From the NCBI GenBank assembly GCA_022801715.1, contig JAAWSV010000007.1, positions 1-64,000 of the forward strand: a stretch of 64,000 nucleotides of DNA, written 5' to 3'. The notes beneath the pieces were generated by a model that saw nothing but the letters and a program-made list of their open reading frames with translations, was not told the origin of the DNA and searched no databases. Below, piece by piece: positions 52,317 through 60,777 of the stretch. Each line of letters starts with the position of its first letter. The first letter of the stretch is position 1. Position numbers and translations under genes: made by a program. Origin of the DNA: Oscillospiraceae bacterium. Lineage in GTDB: Bacteria; Bacillota; Clostridia; Oscillospirales; Oscillospiraceae.

Positions 52317-52877
52317 GTGAAGAAGATGGAGCTGGAGGAAGGGCTTTGCCGGGTGGTGATCACGGAGGATACCACCTATACCATAGGCTCTGCGGATAAC
52401 CGGTACTACAATGCCGTGCTGAATCCCGCCGGCTATGGGCGAGGGGATGGGACGACAACCCTTTGTATTGATATTGATCTATTGATTGAACAGCTCCGGG
52501 TGGCGCTGATCGGGTCGTACCACACCTGCGTGAGCCAGTGCGCCGTCTTGGAGGGCGGGATATTGACCGTCCTTCAGAACCAGAGGGTCACTCAGCTCCG
52601 GGTTACCGATGGGACGCTGCTGCGGAGTGTGGACATCGGAGGTCTGGGCTGCCACTACGCCATCTATCAGGTGGATCAGGCGTACCTCATTTGCGGGGAG
52701 CTGGAGATTGCCATGCTGGACGCCGGCCTGAATAGGCTGTGGAGCTTCTCCGGGGCGGACATCTTCGCCTCCGTTACCGGGAAGAACCCCGTGGAGCTGC
52801 GGGAGCGGTCCATTGTCCTCTACGACTTCGAGGACAACCGGTACGAGATCGACTACGACGGAAATGTAATTTCATAG
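52317..52877 (+). CDS. Hypothetical protein with beta-propeller-like strands
   Basis: A 186-residue soluble protein composed mainly of beta strands ('VSQCAVLEGGILTVLQNQRVTQLRVTDGTLLRSVDIGGLGCHYAIYQVDQAYLICGELEIAMLD'), reminiscent of part of a beta-propeller. It matches no family I can name. The start is GTG at 52317, with AGGAG upstream; ATG at 52326 is the alternative. It lies 29 bp after the ATPase gene. Confidence 0.65.
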   Translation: MKKMELEEGLCRVVITEDTTYTIGSADNRYYNAVLNPAGYGRGDGTTTLCIDIDLLIEQLRVALIGSYHTCVSQCAVLEGGILTVLQNQRVTQLRVTDGTLLRSVDIGGLGCHYAIYQVDQAYLICGELEIAMLDAGLNRLWSFSGADIFASVTGKNPVELRERSIVLYDFEDNRYEIDYDGNVIS

Positions 52878-52946
52878 ATGCATATCTATTTATTAAAAAA
52901 TATTTGACATCACATCCGCCCATCCCGGCGGAGAAAGGAATCACCT

Positions 52947-54302
52947 ATGGGAAAACTCTTTGGCACCGACGGTATCCGCGGCATTGTGGGGGAGAACCTC
53001 ACCGCTGATCTGGCCTACCGGGTGGGGCAGGCGGTCACCGCCGTTCTCTTTGAGGAGAAGGGGAGGAAGCCCCTTGTCACCATCGGCATGGACACCCGCA
53101 TCTCCTCGGACATGCTGGAGGGGGCGCTGATCGCCGGCATCTGCTCCGCCGGAGGCGACGTGATGCCCTTGGGCACCATCCCCACCCCGGCGGTGGCCTA
53201 TCTCACCATCAAGGTGGGCGCCGACGCCGGCGTGGTGATCTCCGCCAGCCATAACCCCTTCGAGCACAACGGCATCAAGGTCTTCAACGGCGAGGGCTAT
53301 AAGCTCTCCGACGCCCTGGAGGAGCGTGTGGAGGAGAAGATCCTCTCCGGCGAGAACATGGCCACCGCCAAGGGCGGGGACATCGGCAAGCGCATCCACG
53401 GCATGAAAAACCTGAAATACGAGTATATCAAGCACCTCTTGGGCACGGTGGAGGACAATCTGGGGGGGCTGCGCATTTTAGTGGACTGCGCCAACGGTGC
53501 CGCTGCCGCCACCGCCCCGGACCTCTTCGCCAAGTTCGACATCGAGGCGGACTTCATCCACCGCAAGCCCAATGGCGTGAACATCAACGACCGCTGCGGC
53601 TCCACCCACCTGAAGTCCCTGTCGGCCATGGTCACCGCCGGTGAGTACGACTTAGGGGTGGCCTTCGACGGCGACGCGGACCGGTGCCTGATGATCGACG
53701 AGCGGGGAAACGTCATCGACGGTGACAAGACCATGGCGGTCTGCGGCTTGGACATGAAGAACCGGGGCCTCCTCACGGGCCTTACCATCGTGGGCACCGT
53801 CATGAGCAACCTGGGGCTCCACGAGTTCTGCAACCAGAACGGCCTGCGCTTGGTCTGCACGGCGGTGGGGGACCGGAACGTGCTGGAGAAGATGCTGGAG
53901 AAGGGCTACCGCATCGGCGGGGAGCAGTCGGGCCACATGATCTTCAGCGACTACGCCACCACTGGCGACGGCCAGCTCACCGCCCTGCAATTCCTCCAGA
54001 TCCTGCGGCGCAGCGGGAGAAGGGCCTCGGAGCTGGTCAGCGTCTGCCCCCAGTACCCGCAGGTGCTGGAGAACGTGAGACTGGAGAACGTCCCCGGTTT
54101 GAAGGAGCGGGTGATGGATGCCGAGGCATTGCGCAGCGCCATCCGGCAGGAGGAGGCGGCCATGGCCGGGGAGGGCCGCGTGCTGGTCCGGGCCTCGGGC
54201 ACAGAGCCGCTGATCCGGGTGATGGTGGAGGCAAAAACCGCCGAAATGGCCGCCGCCTGCGCCGGCCGTCTGGTGGAATTGGTGAATATCATCAAAAAGT
54301 AA
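52947..54302 (+). CDS. glmM: Phosphoglucosamine mutase
   Basis: A 451-residue enzyme that interconverts glucosamine-6-phosphate and glucosamine-1-phosphate, feeding UDP-N-acetylglucosamine and cell-wall synthesis. It has 'KLFGTDGIRGIVGENLTADL' at the start and the phosphoserine loop 'VVISASHNPFEHNGIK' (Ser near residue 101). The metal loop is 'VAFDGDADRCLMID', the sugar-binding loop is 'IGGEQSGHMI', and the phosphate-binding 'VRASGTEPLIRVMVEA' completes the set. GGAG precedes the ATG. A TTGACA at about 52905 could be part of a promoter, but no -10 box is evident. Confidence 0.97.
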   Translation: MGKLFGTDGIRGIVGENLTADLAYRVGQAVTAVLFEEKGRKPLVTIGMDTRISSDMLEGALIAGICSAGGDVMPLGTIPTPAVAYLTIKVGADAGVVISASHNPFEHNGIKVFNGEGYKLSDALEERVEEKILSGENMATAKGGDIGKRIHGMKNLKYEYIKHLLGTVEDNLGGLRILVDCANGAAAATAPDLFAKFDIEADFIHRKPNGVNINDRCGSTHLKSLSAMVTAGEYDLGVAFDGDADRCLMIDERGNVIDGDKTMAVCGLDMKNRGLLTGLTIVGTVMSNLGLHEFCNQNGLRLVCTAVGDRNVLEKMLEKGYRIGGEQSGHMIFSDYATTGDGQLTALQFLQILRRSGRRASELVSVCPQYPQVLENVRLENVPGLKERVMDAEALRSAIRQEEAAMAGEGRVLVRASGTEPLIRVMVEAKTAEMAAACAGRLVELVNIIKK

Positions 54303-54333
54303 CCCTGCGGAGAAAAGATTTTTTACAATTTTC

Positions 54334-54363
54334 TTGACAAATGGACTCTGATTCGGTTATAAT
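54334..54363 (+). promoter_or_regulatory. Promoter of the SigH-like gene
   Basis: TTGACA (54334-54339) and TATAAT (54358-54363) are separated by 18 bp. Transcription would start near 54370, after the first in-frame ATG at 54369, which argues for the downstream start at 54405. Confidence 0.7.
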
Positions 54364-54404
54364 AGGGCATGATCTCTTCTATTGAAAACTCACATGACTC
54401 CGCA

Positions 54405-54986
54405 ATGGGGAAAAGCGACGAGGCACTGTGCGCCTTGGCCGCCGCCGGGAATCGACAGGCGGAGGAGGCCTTGGTCACTCGATACCGCCGTCTGGTTCGC
54501 GTCATCACCCGGCCCTACTTTCTGGCCGGAGGCGACAGCGACGATCTGATTCAGGAGGGCATGATGGGCCTGATCAAGGCCGTTCGTGAGTTTGACTGCT
54601 CCAAAGAGGCTTCTTTTCGCACGTTTGCAGAGGTTTGTATTCGACATCGCGTGTTTTCCGCGCTGAGGGCTGCCGCCAGAGAGAAGCACAGCCCCCTGAA
54701 CCGATCCATTTCTCTTGAAACCCCTTTCTTTGATAGCAGCGCCTATGCGGCCCTAACGACCGGACGCGGCTTCAGCGCAGACCCGGAGGAGCTCTATATT
54801 CTGCGGGAGAACGCGGAGCGCGACCTTTTCAGAATCAACCAGCAGCTCTCCCCCTTGGAGAGGCGAGTTCTCTCCCTGTATTTAGACGGCATGACCTGCG
54901 CCGAGATGGCCCGGGAGCTTAACCGGCCGGTGAAATCAGTGGAGAATGCCGTGCAGCGCATCCGTCGAAAGGCGGCGCGGCGATAA
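54405..54986 (+). CDS. sigH: RNA polymerase sigma factor, SigH-like
   Basis: A 193-residue sigma-70 family protein of the SigH (early stationary phase and sporulation) type. Region 2 reads 'EEALVTRYRRLVRVITRPYFLAGGDSDDLIQEGMMGLIKAVREFD' and 'ASFRTFAEVCIRHRVFSALRAAAREKHSPLNRSISLE'. Region 4 near the end reads 'LSPLERRVLSLYLDGMTCAEMARELNRPVKSVENAVQRIRRKA'. The segment after region 2 ('TPFFDSSAYAAL') matches SigH proteins. ATG at 54405 is chosen because the protein then aligns with the family start and the promoter leaves a 35-nt leader. No convincing Shine-Dalgarno sequence precedes it, which is unusual here. Confidence 0.85.
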   Translation: MGKSDEALCALAAAGNRQAEEALVTRYRRLVRVITRPYFLAGGDSDDLIQEGMMGLIKAVREFDCSKEASFRTFAEVCIRHRVFSALRAAAREKHSPLNRSISLETPFFDSSAYAALTTGRGFSADPEELYILRENAERDLFRINQQLSPLERRVLSLYLDGMTCAEMARELNRPVKSVENAVQRIRRKAARR

Positions 54987-55053
54987 TCAAGGCGTAATCA
55001 GCGACTGGGCTGACCGCAATATATTTTTTTCTATTCAAAGAGAGGGTAACATC

Positions 55054-55332
55054 ATGTACGAAGACAAGACTTTAGTGTGCAAAGAGTGCGGCCAGGAGTT
55101 CGTGTTCACCGCCGGTGAGCAGGAGTTCTATGCGGAGCGCGGCTTCCAGAACGAGCCCCAGCGCTGCAAGGCCTGCCGTGACGCTCGCAAGAACGCGGCC
55201 CGCGGTCCCCGCGAGTATTTCACCGCTGTTTGCGCAGCCTGCGGCGGCGAGGCCAGAGTGCCCTTTGAGCCCAAGAGCGATCGTCCTGTGTACTGCAGCG
55301 ACTGCTTCGCCAAGATGAGAGAGGAAGCCTGA
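55054..55332 (+). CDS. Zinc-ribbon protein (zf-trcl type)
   Basis: A 92-residue protein with four Cys pairs: 'CKECGQ' (about 9-14), 'CKACRDARKN' (about 38-47), 'CAACGGEARVPF' (about 60-71) and 'CSDCFAKMRE' (about 80-89). These would bind two zinc ions. The first half is the probable zinc-ribbon (zf-trcl) domain, with 'FVFTAGEQEFYAERGFQNEPQRC'. The family's role is unknown; a nucleic-acid- or protein-binding function is likely. The start is ATG at 55054, with GAGAGGG upstream. It follows the sigma factor by 67 bp. Confidence 0.85.
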   Translation: MYEDKTLVCKECGQEFVFTAGEQEFYAERGFQNEPQRCKACRDARKNAARGPREYFTAVCAACGGEARVPFEPKSDRPVYCSDCFAKMREEA

Positions 55333-55357
55333 GGTTAGGTCTTTTTTTCGATTCAGA

Positions 55358-55391
55358 AGGGGCGCCCGTTTTTACGGGCGCCCCTTTGGTT
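55358..55391. terminator. Terminator after the zinc-ribbon gene
   Basis: AGGGGCGCCCGT (55358-55369) pairs with ACGGGCGCCCCT (55374-55385), followed by T-rich sequence. Confidence 0.8.
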
Positions 55392-55434
55392 TTTGAAAAA
55401 AACTGCCGCAAAAACCGTACCGACAGCCCGCCGC

Positions 55435-56655
55435 TTAGCCGCCCCCTCTTCTGACAAACCGCAGAAACGTCTCCGGGAACGCCTCCCACAGCACGGGGAT
55501 GCCGCCGGACCGCTGGGGCCGCTGGCTTAGGGCTTTGAGATCCTCCCTGGCGGGCTGGAGACTGCCGGCCCACTGGGAGTCCAGGTAGCGGAAATAGCAC
55601 CGGGCCAGCAGATACACGTCCCCATTCTCCGGGTCCAGCTCCAATAGGCGCGTCAGATCCTTGCAGGCGATGTGCCGCTTGGAGACCTCAGGCACCACCA
55701 AGCTCCTGCCCCGGAGGAGCAGAACGGTCTCCTCCGCCGTCAGCAGCGCATCATTGCGGTAGGCCGGGAACAGGGAGGGGAGCAGAGCTCTGTAGAGCTC
55801 CGTGTAGGCGAAGCCGAAGGAGCCGGTCCAGTAGGCGCAGTAGGCCAGGAGGAAGCAGAGATGGGGGTCCGGCCGCGTGGCATTCTGCATACGGGCCAAG
55901 GCGTTGTAGGCATTCTCCGGATGTGCCGTGCCCAAGAGCAGCAGACACTGGATAGTCTCCTCGCTGAGGATGGTGCGGATGTAGTCCCCGTCCAGCACGC
56001 TGGGCAGGTCGGAGAGGGGACAGATGTCGTCGATGGACTGCCGCGCCGGAACCGGCGGCCTATAGGCCAAAATCTCCTCCAGCGACAGCGCCGGCCCCGG
56101 ATACAGCGGAAGCTCCGGCTCCCCGCCTGCGTCACAGGGGAACCCTAAGGCGGCCATAAAGTCCGCCATCTGCCAGCAGTCACCGGCGGGATACCGGTCG
56201 CCGGGACGGGCCTTGCGGCAGAAATTTTCCCCCTCCCAGAACCGGAGGTACCCTAAGACGGTCCCCGGCTCCACGCCGCAGCACCGGGCGACAGCCTTGG
56301 CGTCCCCGGAGAACCGCCGCCGCTCCGCCTCGGAGACATCCGCAAAGTAGCTGGGGAGGGGACAGAACTGATCCACAGTCCGCCCATCCGCACAGAGGTA
56401 GTACCCCCAGAAGTCGTCGTCGTAGATGTATAGCAGCAGGGCGGGGCCGGCCAGATTGGCGGAGAGGGCCAAGGCCAGCTCCTCATAGCCGCTGCAGCCC
56501 TCATTGCACCAGACCGCCGTCCCCGCGGCAAATTCCTGGTACCGGCACGCCTCCGGCACAAGCCCCACAGAGAGCTCGGCGCACGCGTCCACCGCCCGGC
56601 GGGCCTCCGCCTCGCCGCAGCGGGGAAGGAGGGCGGTGTGCAGAAACAGTCCCAT
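55435..56655 (-). CDS. Hypothetical protein with repeat-like helical C-terminus
   Basis: A 406-residue soluble protein. The N-terminal half has segments such as 'AGPALLLYIYDDDFWGYYLCADG' and 'DRYPAGDCWQMADFMAAL'. The C-terminal half looks like helical repeats ('NAYNALARMQNATRPDPHLCFLLAYCAYWTG', 'LTRLLELDPENGDVYLLARCYFRYL'), similar to TPR-type scaffolds. No family is recognised. The start is ATG at 56655, with AAAGGAGG upstream; an in-frame extension to 56817 lacks one. It is convergent with the zinc-ribbon gene. Confidence 0.65.
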   Translation of the reverse strand: MGLFLHTALLPRCGEAEARRAVDACAELSVGLVPEACRYQEFAAGTAVWCNEGCSGYEELALALSANLAGPALLLYIYDDDFWGYYLCADGRTVDQFCPLPSYFADVSEAERRRFSGDAKAVARCCGVEPGTVLGYLRFWEGENFCRKARPGDRYPAGDCWQMADFMAALGFPCDAGGEPELPLYPGPALSLEEILAYRPPVPARQSIDDICPLSDLPSVLDGDYIRTILSEETIQCLLLLGTAHPENAYNALARMQNATRPDPHLCFLLAYCAYWTGSFGFAYTELYRALLPSLFPAYRNDALLTAEETVLLLRGRSLVVPEVSKRHIACKDLTRLLELDPENGDVYLLARCYFRYLDSQWAGSLQPAREDLKALSQRPQRSGGIPVLWEAFPETFLRFVRRGGG

Positions 56656-56768
56656 AACTGGTCCTCCTTTTTTGACGAAGTACTCCTCTATTGTAGCCCC
56701 TTTTTCCCGCCAATGCAAGGCGCGGGAAAAAAGCGGTGCGGAGATGCTCCGCACCGCCCTGCCGCCCT

Positions 56769-57575
56769 TTAGGGCAGCTCCTCCAAGGACGCAAAGGTGT
56801 ACCCCATCTCCTCCCACTTGGTCAGCAGCTCATCCAAAATATCCGCGTTGGTCTGGGACGTGGAGTGGAGCAGGACGATGGCCCCGTCGTGGATACGAGG
56901 CAGCAGCTTGTCATAGGCCTGCTGGGCGGTGGGCTGGTTGTCCGTGTACCAGTCCACATAGGCCAGACTCCAGAACACGGTCTTATAGCCCAGCGCGTGG
57001 GCCTGACGCAGGTTCTCCTCGCTGTACTTCCCCTGCGGCGGGCGGTAGAACTTGGACAGAGGCTGTCCCACCAGCTCCTCATAGAGGCTCTCCAGCGTTT
57101 TCAGCTCCTGTTCAAAGGCGGCTTGGTCGGCGATAGCGGACATGTCCGGGTGGTGGAAGGTGTGGTTGCCCACAATGTGCCCCTCCGCCGCCATCCGCCG
57201 CACGATGTCCGGGGCGCTCTCCACCATGTGCCCCACCACAAAGAAGGCGGCGGGGGCCTGATGCTTCTGGAGGGCGTCCAGAATCTTCTCCGTGCACCCG
57301 TTTTCATAGCCGCAGTCGAAGGTGAGGTAGATCACCTTCTTGGAGGTGTCCCCCAGGTAGTGGGCGTCGTACTGGGCCAGACTCTCCGCCGTGGCGTTGC
57401 CCACCGGGGACTGGCCCGGATTGGGGAAGGACAGCCCCCAGTTGTCAGCGCTGGCGGGCACCGCCGCCGGTCCCGCGGTGGTGCGGACGGTATCGGATGC
57501 GCAGGCGCACAGTGAGAGGCCGATGGCCAGCGCGCCAAGCAGCGCCGCCGCCCGCCGGCAGTGGTTGTGTGTCAT
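56769..57575 (-). CDS. pdaA: Polysaccharide deacetylase lipoprotein, PdaA-like
   Basis: A 268-residue exported protein. The signal peptide has a lipobox-like 'LSLCAC' (about 20-25). The NodB-type deacetylase domain shows 'VIYLTFDCGYENGCTEKIL' (catalytic and metal Asp), 'IVGNHTFHHPDM' (metal His pair), 'FYRPPQGKYSEENLR' and 'GAIVLLHSTSQTNADIL'. This set and length match PdaA, the N-acetylmuramic acid deacetylase needed for muramic-delta-lactam in spore cortex. With the SigH-like gene it supports a spore-forming lineage. Another peptidoglycan deacetylase role is possible. Confidence 0.9.
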   Translation of the reverse strand: MTHNHCRRAAALLGALAIGLSLCACASDTVRTTAGPAAVPASADNWGLSFPNPGQSPVGNATAESLAQYDAHYLGDTSKKVIYLTFDCGYENGCTEKILDALQKHQAPAAFFVVGHMVESAPDIVRRMAAEGHIVGNHTFHHPDMSAIADQAAFEQELKTLESLYEELVGQPLSKFYRPPQGKYSEENLRQAHALGYKTVFWSLAYVDWYTDNQPTAQQAYDKLLPRIHDGAIVLLHSTSQTNADILDELLTKWEEMGYTFASLEELP

Positions 57576-57716
57576 AGGAAAAACCCCCTGTTTTCATAGA
57601 GTGACGAGAGCAAAACAGACCGTCTCTCTATGATGTGCAGAGGAGCGACAGGCATACAGAGGCCGCGCAGGAAAATGATACCTGCGCGGCCTGTTCAAGG
57701 TAAATTCAAGGCGGAT

Positions 57717-58133
57717 TCAAACTTTTTTAATCGGCTCCGCCAGCTGCTGGAGGCTTTTCCCCTCAAAAAAGTGCTCCGTGAGCCAGTGGTACTCCTTCCA
57801 CATGGAGAGCACCGGGCACTCCTCCTGCCTAAGACAGCGGGAGGCGTCAGGGGACAGACAGATCACCGGGGCCAAGGAGCCCTCCATGATCCGCAGCACG
57901 TCTGCGGCGGTGATCTCGCCGGCGGGCCGGGACAGGCGATAGCCGCCGCCCTTCCCCCGCAGTCCCACCACAAGCCCCGCCTTCACCAGCGTTTTCATGA
58001 TGACCTCCAAATACTTCTCGGAGATGTCCTCCTGATCTGCCAGATCTCGCAGGGGGATATAGGACTCCGGCCCAAGGGAGGCCAGCCGCACCATCGCCCG
58101 AAGGGCATAGCGGCCTTTGGTGGACACCATCAT
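57717..58133 (-). CDS. Rrf2 family transcriptional regulator with three cysteines
   Basis: A 138-residue winged-helix regulator: 'MVSTKGRYALRAMVRLASLG', 'IPLRDLADQEDISEKYLEVIMKTLVKAGLVVGLRGKGGGYRLSRP'. The dimerisation helix region carries Cys92, Cys100 and Cys106, spaced like the iron-sulfur ligands of IscR-type members, so an Fe-S or cysteine-sensing role is plausible. The start is either of two adjacent ATGs at 58133 and 58130, with AAAGGAG ahead. A minus-strand promoter lies at 58209-58181. Neighbouring iscS or iscU genes are not present; targets are unknown. Confidence 0.9.
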   Translation of the reverse strand: MMVSTKGRYALRAMVRLASLGPESYIPLRDLADQEDISEKYLEVIMKTLVKAGLVVGLRGKGGGYRLSRPAGEITAADVLRIMEGSLAPVICLSPDASRCLRQEECPVLSMWKEYHWLTEHFFEGKSLQQLAEPIKKV

Positions 58134-58180
58134 GAAAAATCTCCTTTCTGTACAGAAGGGGGAGGGGAGTGGTTACAGCT

Positions 58181-58209
58181 ATTATACTGAAAAAGAGGCG
58201 GGAAAGCAA
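58181..58209 (-). promoter_or_regulatory. Promoter of the Rrf2 gene
   Basis: TTGCTT (complement of 58204-58209) and TATAAT (complement of 58181-58186) are separated by 17 bp. The 340-bp gap 58134-58473 also holds the divergent promoter of the muramidase gene. Confidence 0.6.
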
Positions 58210-58323
58210 GAAGAAAAAGCCATATCCGGAGAAATCATAAGAAATCTGTACCGGAGCACAGGAAACAGGCGGGAGGGAGGCGGCGAGTTTTTTTACAAAA
58301 CTGTGAATTAACATAACACCCTC

Positions 58324-58352
58324 TTTTCAAACCAAGCGCCATGTGCTATAAT
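58324..58352 (+). promoter_or_regulatory. Promoter of the double-muramidase gene
   Basis: TATAAT (58347-58352) has a weak -35 (TTTTCA, 58324-58329) at 17 bp. The mRNA leader would be about 115 nt. Confidence 0.45.
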
Positions 58353-58473
58353 GCAGACACTTCTGTGACGAATTTTGCTGAATCAGGGAACCTTTCCGCC
58401 CTTGACAGCGTCCCGATAAGCAGGAACAGACAAAAAGCCCGCAAGAAAATACGATGTGTGGAGTGTGCGCCCT

Positions 58474-60573
58474 ATGATGAAACGACTTTGCTCACTGCTG
58501 CTGGCCCTGCTGCTGACCGCTGGGCTGCTGACCCCCGCCGCCTTGGCCGATGTAGAGAACATGCAGGTCAGCGAAGAGGGGTCGGAGCTGATTAAGGACT
58601 TTGAGGGCTACCGCCGCTTTGCCTACGAGGACGGGGGCAAGTGGTACATCGGCTACGGGAGTCTCTGCGAAAAAGGCGATTATCCAGACGGCATCTCCGA
58701 GAAGGAAGCAGAGGATCTCATGGTGCACCACCTGATGGAGATAGATCTCAAACTCAACGCCTTCCTCAAAAAGTACGATATCCACTTGGAGCAGCACCAG
58801 TATGACGCCTTGGCCAGTATGACCTACAACTTGGGTACCAGCTGGATCAACCCCGCCTACCGCCTGTGCCAGTACCTGATGAACGGCATCGAGGACTATA
58901 CCGAGGAGGAGGTGGTCAACGCCATCGCCTCTTGGTGCCACATCGGCCGGACCCCCCTCCACGGCTTGGCGGTCCGCCGCCTGAAGGAGGCGTTCCTCTT
59001 CCTCTACGGCGACTATGACAACGACGGCGACGAGGCCTACACCTACGTCCACTTCGACGTCACCGCCGAGGAGATCGACCACAGCACCGTGTTCTACCCG
59101 GTGAACACCTGCTATGGGGAGCTGCCCACCCCCACCCACCCCGGCCGCTACTTCCGGGGCTGGTACACGGAGAGCGGCGCCCGGCTCACCGGCGACGACA
59201 TCGCCCAGATCCCCATCACCGTCTCCGCGGACTGGGGGAGCAGCCCGGTGTCGGATACCGGCGTACAGTCCACCGACTGGGACAACCCCTACTCCGATCT
59301 GAAGGAGGGGGAGTGGTACTACTCCTATATCAAGAACCTCACCATCGCCCAAAAGGTGGATGGCTACCCCGACGGTACCTTCCAGCCGGGGAAGATTATC
59401 ACCGCCGGCGAGGCGCTGAAGCTGATCCTCCTCACCGCCGGCTTTGACGAGCAGCCGGCCATCGACAGCCACTGGGCCAGCGGCTATTCCCGCTTGGCTC
59501 AGGAGCAGGGCTACCTGCTGCCGGAGGATCTGACCAACCTGGACGCCCCCATCCGCCGGGAGCTCATCGCCCAGCTGGCGGCCCAGGCCCTGCACATCCC
59601 CGAGGCGAATAACCCCTCCCCCTTCGCCGACTGCGACAGCCCCTATGTCCGGGCCCTGTACGAGGCGGGCATCGTGACCGGCAGCTACAACGAGCAGAAC
59701 AAGCTGGTCTACCTGCCCCAGACGGGGATCATCCGCTCGGAGCTCTGCGCCTTGGTGTGGCGGATGCTCCAGTATGTCCCCGGCACCACCCGGCCGGAGC
59801 CGGAGCCGGAACCGGAGCCCCCAACCCCGGAGGAGCTGGGCTATATCGAGTACCGGGACCAGAAGCTCCCCCTGCTCTACGACGTGGAGAAGTGCCCCTA
59901 TGAGAAGGACCTCTTCCGTTTGGAGGGCAGCTTCATGCACTACGACGACCCGGACGTGGACGCCTATGTGGGGATCGACGTGTCCAGCTACCAGGGGGAC
60001 GTGGACTGGCGAAAGGTGAAGGACGCCGGCATCGAGTTTGTGATGCTCCGCGTGGGCTTTAGGGGCTACACCCAGGGCACGCTGAATTTAGACGAGTACT
60101 TTATCCAGAACGCCAAGGGCGCGTCACAGGCGGGCCTGAAGGTGGGGTGCTACTTCTTCTCCACCGCCACCAACGAGAGGGAGGCCGTAGAGGAGGCGGA
60201 GTACCTGTTAGCCGCCATCGAGGGCTTGGATATCGACTATCCGGTGGTCTACGACTGGGAGGCCAACAGCAAGTCCTACCGCAACTACGGCTTGGAGCCG
60301 GAGATCCTCACCGACGCGGCCATTGCTTTCTGCGAGCGCGTAGCGGAGGAGGGGTATATCCCCATGGTGTACTTCAATCTCCCCACCGGATACCTGCGCT
60401 ACCAGCTGGACCGCCTGACAGACTACGACTTCTGGTTTGCGTACTACCCCAACGCGGACTCCATGTACCCCACGATGTACTATAACTACCACATCTGGCA
60501 GTACAGCGACCACGGAAACGTAAACGGCATAGACGGCCGAGTGGACATGAATATTGCGTTTAAGAGATGGTAG
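58474..60573 (+). CDS. Surface protein with GH24 and GH25 muramidase domains and SLH repeats
   Basis: A 699-residue exported protein. Domains in order: signal peptide (about 1-25, ending 'PAALADV'), a phage-lysozyme-like GH24 domain (about 30-170, 'LIKDFEGYRRFAYEDGGKWYIGYGS' with the catalytic Glu) and an InlB_B-type repeat (about 190-250, ending 'GRYFRGWYTESGARLTGDDI'). SLH repeats follow (about 275-440, 'DGYPDGTFQPGKIITAGEALKLI'), then a Pro-Glu linker (about 443-455) and a GH25 lysozyme domain (about 500-699, 'YVGIDVSSYQGDVDWRKVKDAGIEFVMLRVGFRGY' and 'DYPVVYDWEAN'). Both domains cut peptidoglycan glycan strands. The start is ATG at 58474, with GGAG about 11 bases ahead. A terminator follows. 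Confidence 0.9.
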   Translation: MMKRLCSLLLALLLTAGLLTPAALADVENMQVSEEGSELIKDFEGYRRFAYEDGGKWYIGYGSLCEKGDYPDGISEKEAEDLMVHHLMEIDLKLNAFLKKYDIHLEQHQYDALASMTYNLGTSWINPAYRLCQYLMNGIEDYTEEEVVNAIASWCHIGRTPLHGLAVRRLKEAFLFLYGDYDNDGDEAYTYVHFDVTAEEIDHSTVFYPVNTCYGELPTPTHPGRYFRGWYTESGARLTGDDIAQIPITVSADWGSSPVSDTGVQSTDWDNPYSDLKEGEWYYSYIKNLTIAQKVDGYPDGTFQPGKIITAGEALKLILLTAGFDEQPAIDSHWASGYSRLAQEQGYLLPEDLTNLDAPIRRELIAQLAAQALHIPEANNPSPFADCDSPYVRALYEAGIVTGSYNEQNKLVYLPQTGIIRSELCALVWRMLQYVPGTTRPEPEPEPEPPTPEELGYIEYRDQKLPLLYDVEKCPYEKDLFRLEGSFMHYDDPDVDAYVGIDVSSYQGDVDWRKVKDAGIEFVMLRVGFRGYTQGTLNLDEYFIQNAKGASQAGLKVGCYFFSTATNEREAVEEAEYLLAAIEGLDIDYPVVYDWEANSKSYRNYGLEPEILTDAAIAFCERVAEEGYIPMVYFNLPTGYLRYQLDRLTDYDFWFAYYPNADSMYPTMYYNYHIWQYSDHGNVNGIDGRVDMNIAFKRW

Positions 60574-60593
60574 TAGAATCATAGGAAAAAGGA

Positions 60594-60621
60594 CCAGCCC
60601 CCGTAGGGGCTGGCTTTTTTT
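60594..60621 (+). terminator. Terminator
   Basis: CCAGCCCC (60594-60601) and GGGGCTGG (60606-60613) with a CGTA loop precede seven Ts, ending the double-muramidase transcript. Confidence 0.85.
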
Positions 60622-60668
60622 GTTCAATCCGCGAAAAATCGCTCCCCCAATACCTCAACACCCCCTCC

Positions 60669-60698
60669 ATAGGGCACAACGACCCCGGCGTGCCGTCC
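60669..60698. repeat. Variant GTAGGGCAC intergenic hairpin repeat
   Basis: ATAGGGCAC...GTGCC is a degenerate member of the hairpin family, 26 bp upstream of a full copy at 60724-60748. Confidence 0.45.
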
Positions 60699-60723
60699 AC
60701 CAAAATGCCCCAATACCCCCTCC

Positions 60724-60748
60724 GTAGGGGCGCACATTGTGCGCCCGC
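60724..60748. repeat. GTAGGGGCGCACA intergenic hairpin repeat
   Basis: GTAGGGGCGCACA-TTG-TGCGCCCGC lies between the muramidase terminator and the small gene coupled to trmD. It shares its 13-base left arm almost exactly with the copies at 21122 and 62594. Confidence 0.65.
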
Positions 60749-60777
60749 CGATACATAGGCCGTCCCGCCCCAGTCCA

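Noticed and set aside
58492-59940. A 482-codon minus-strand open frame
   Set aside because: It is antisense to the double-muramidase gene, whose domains are unmistakable.
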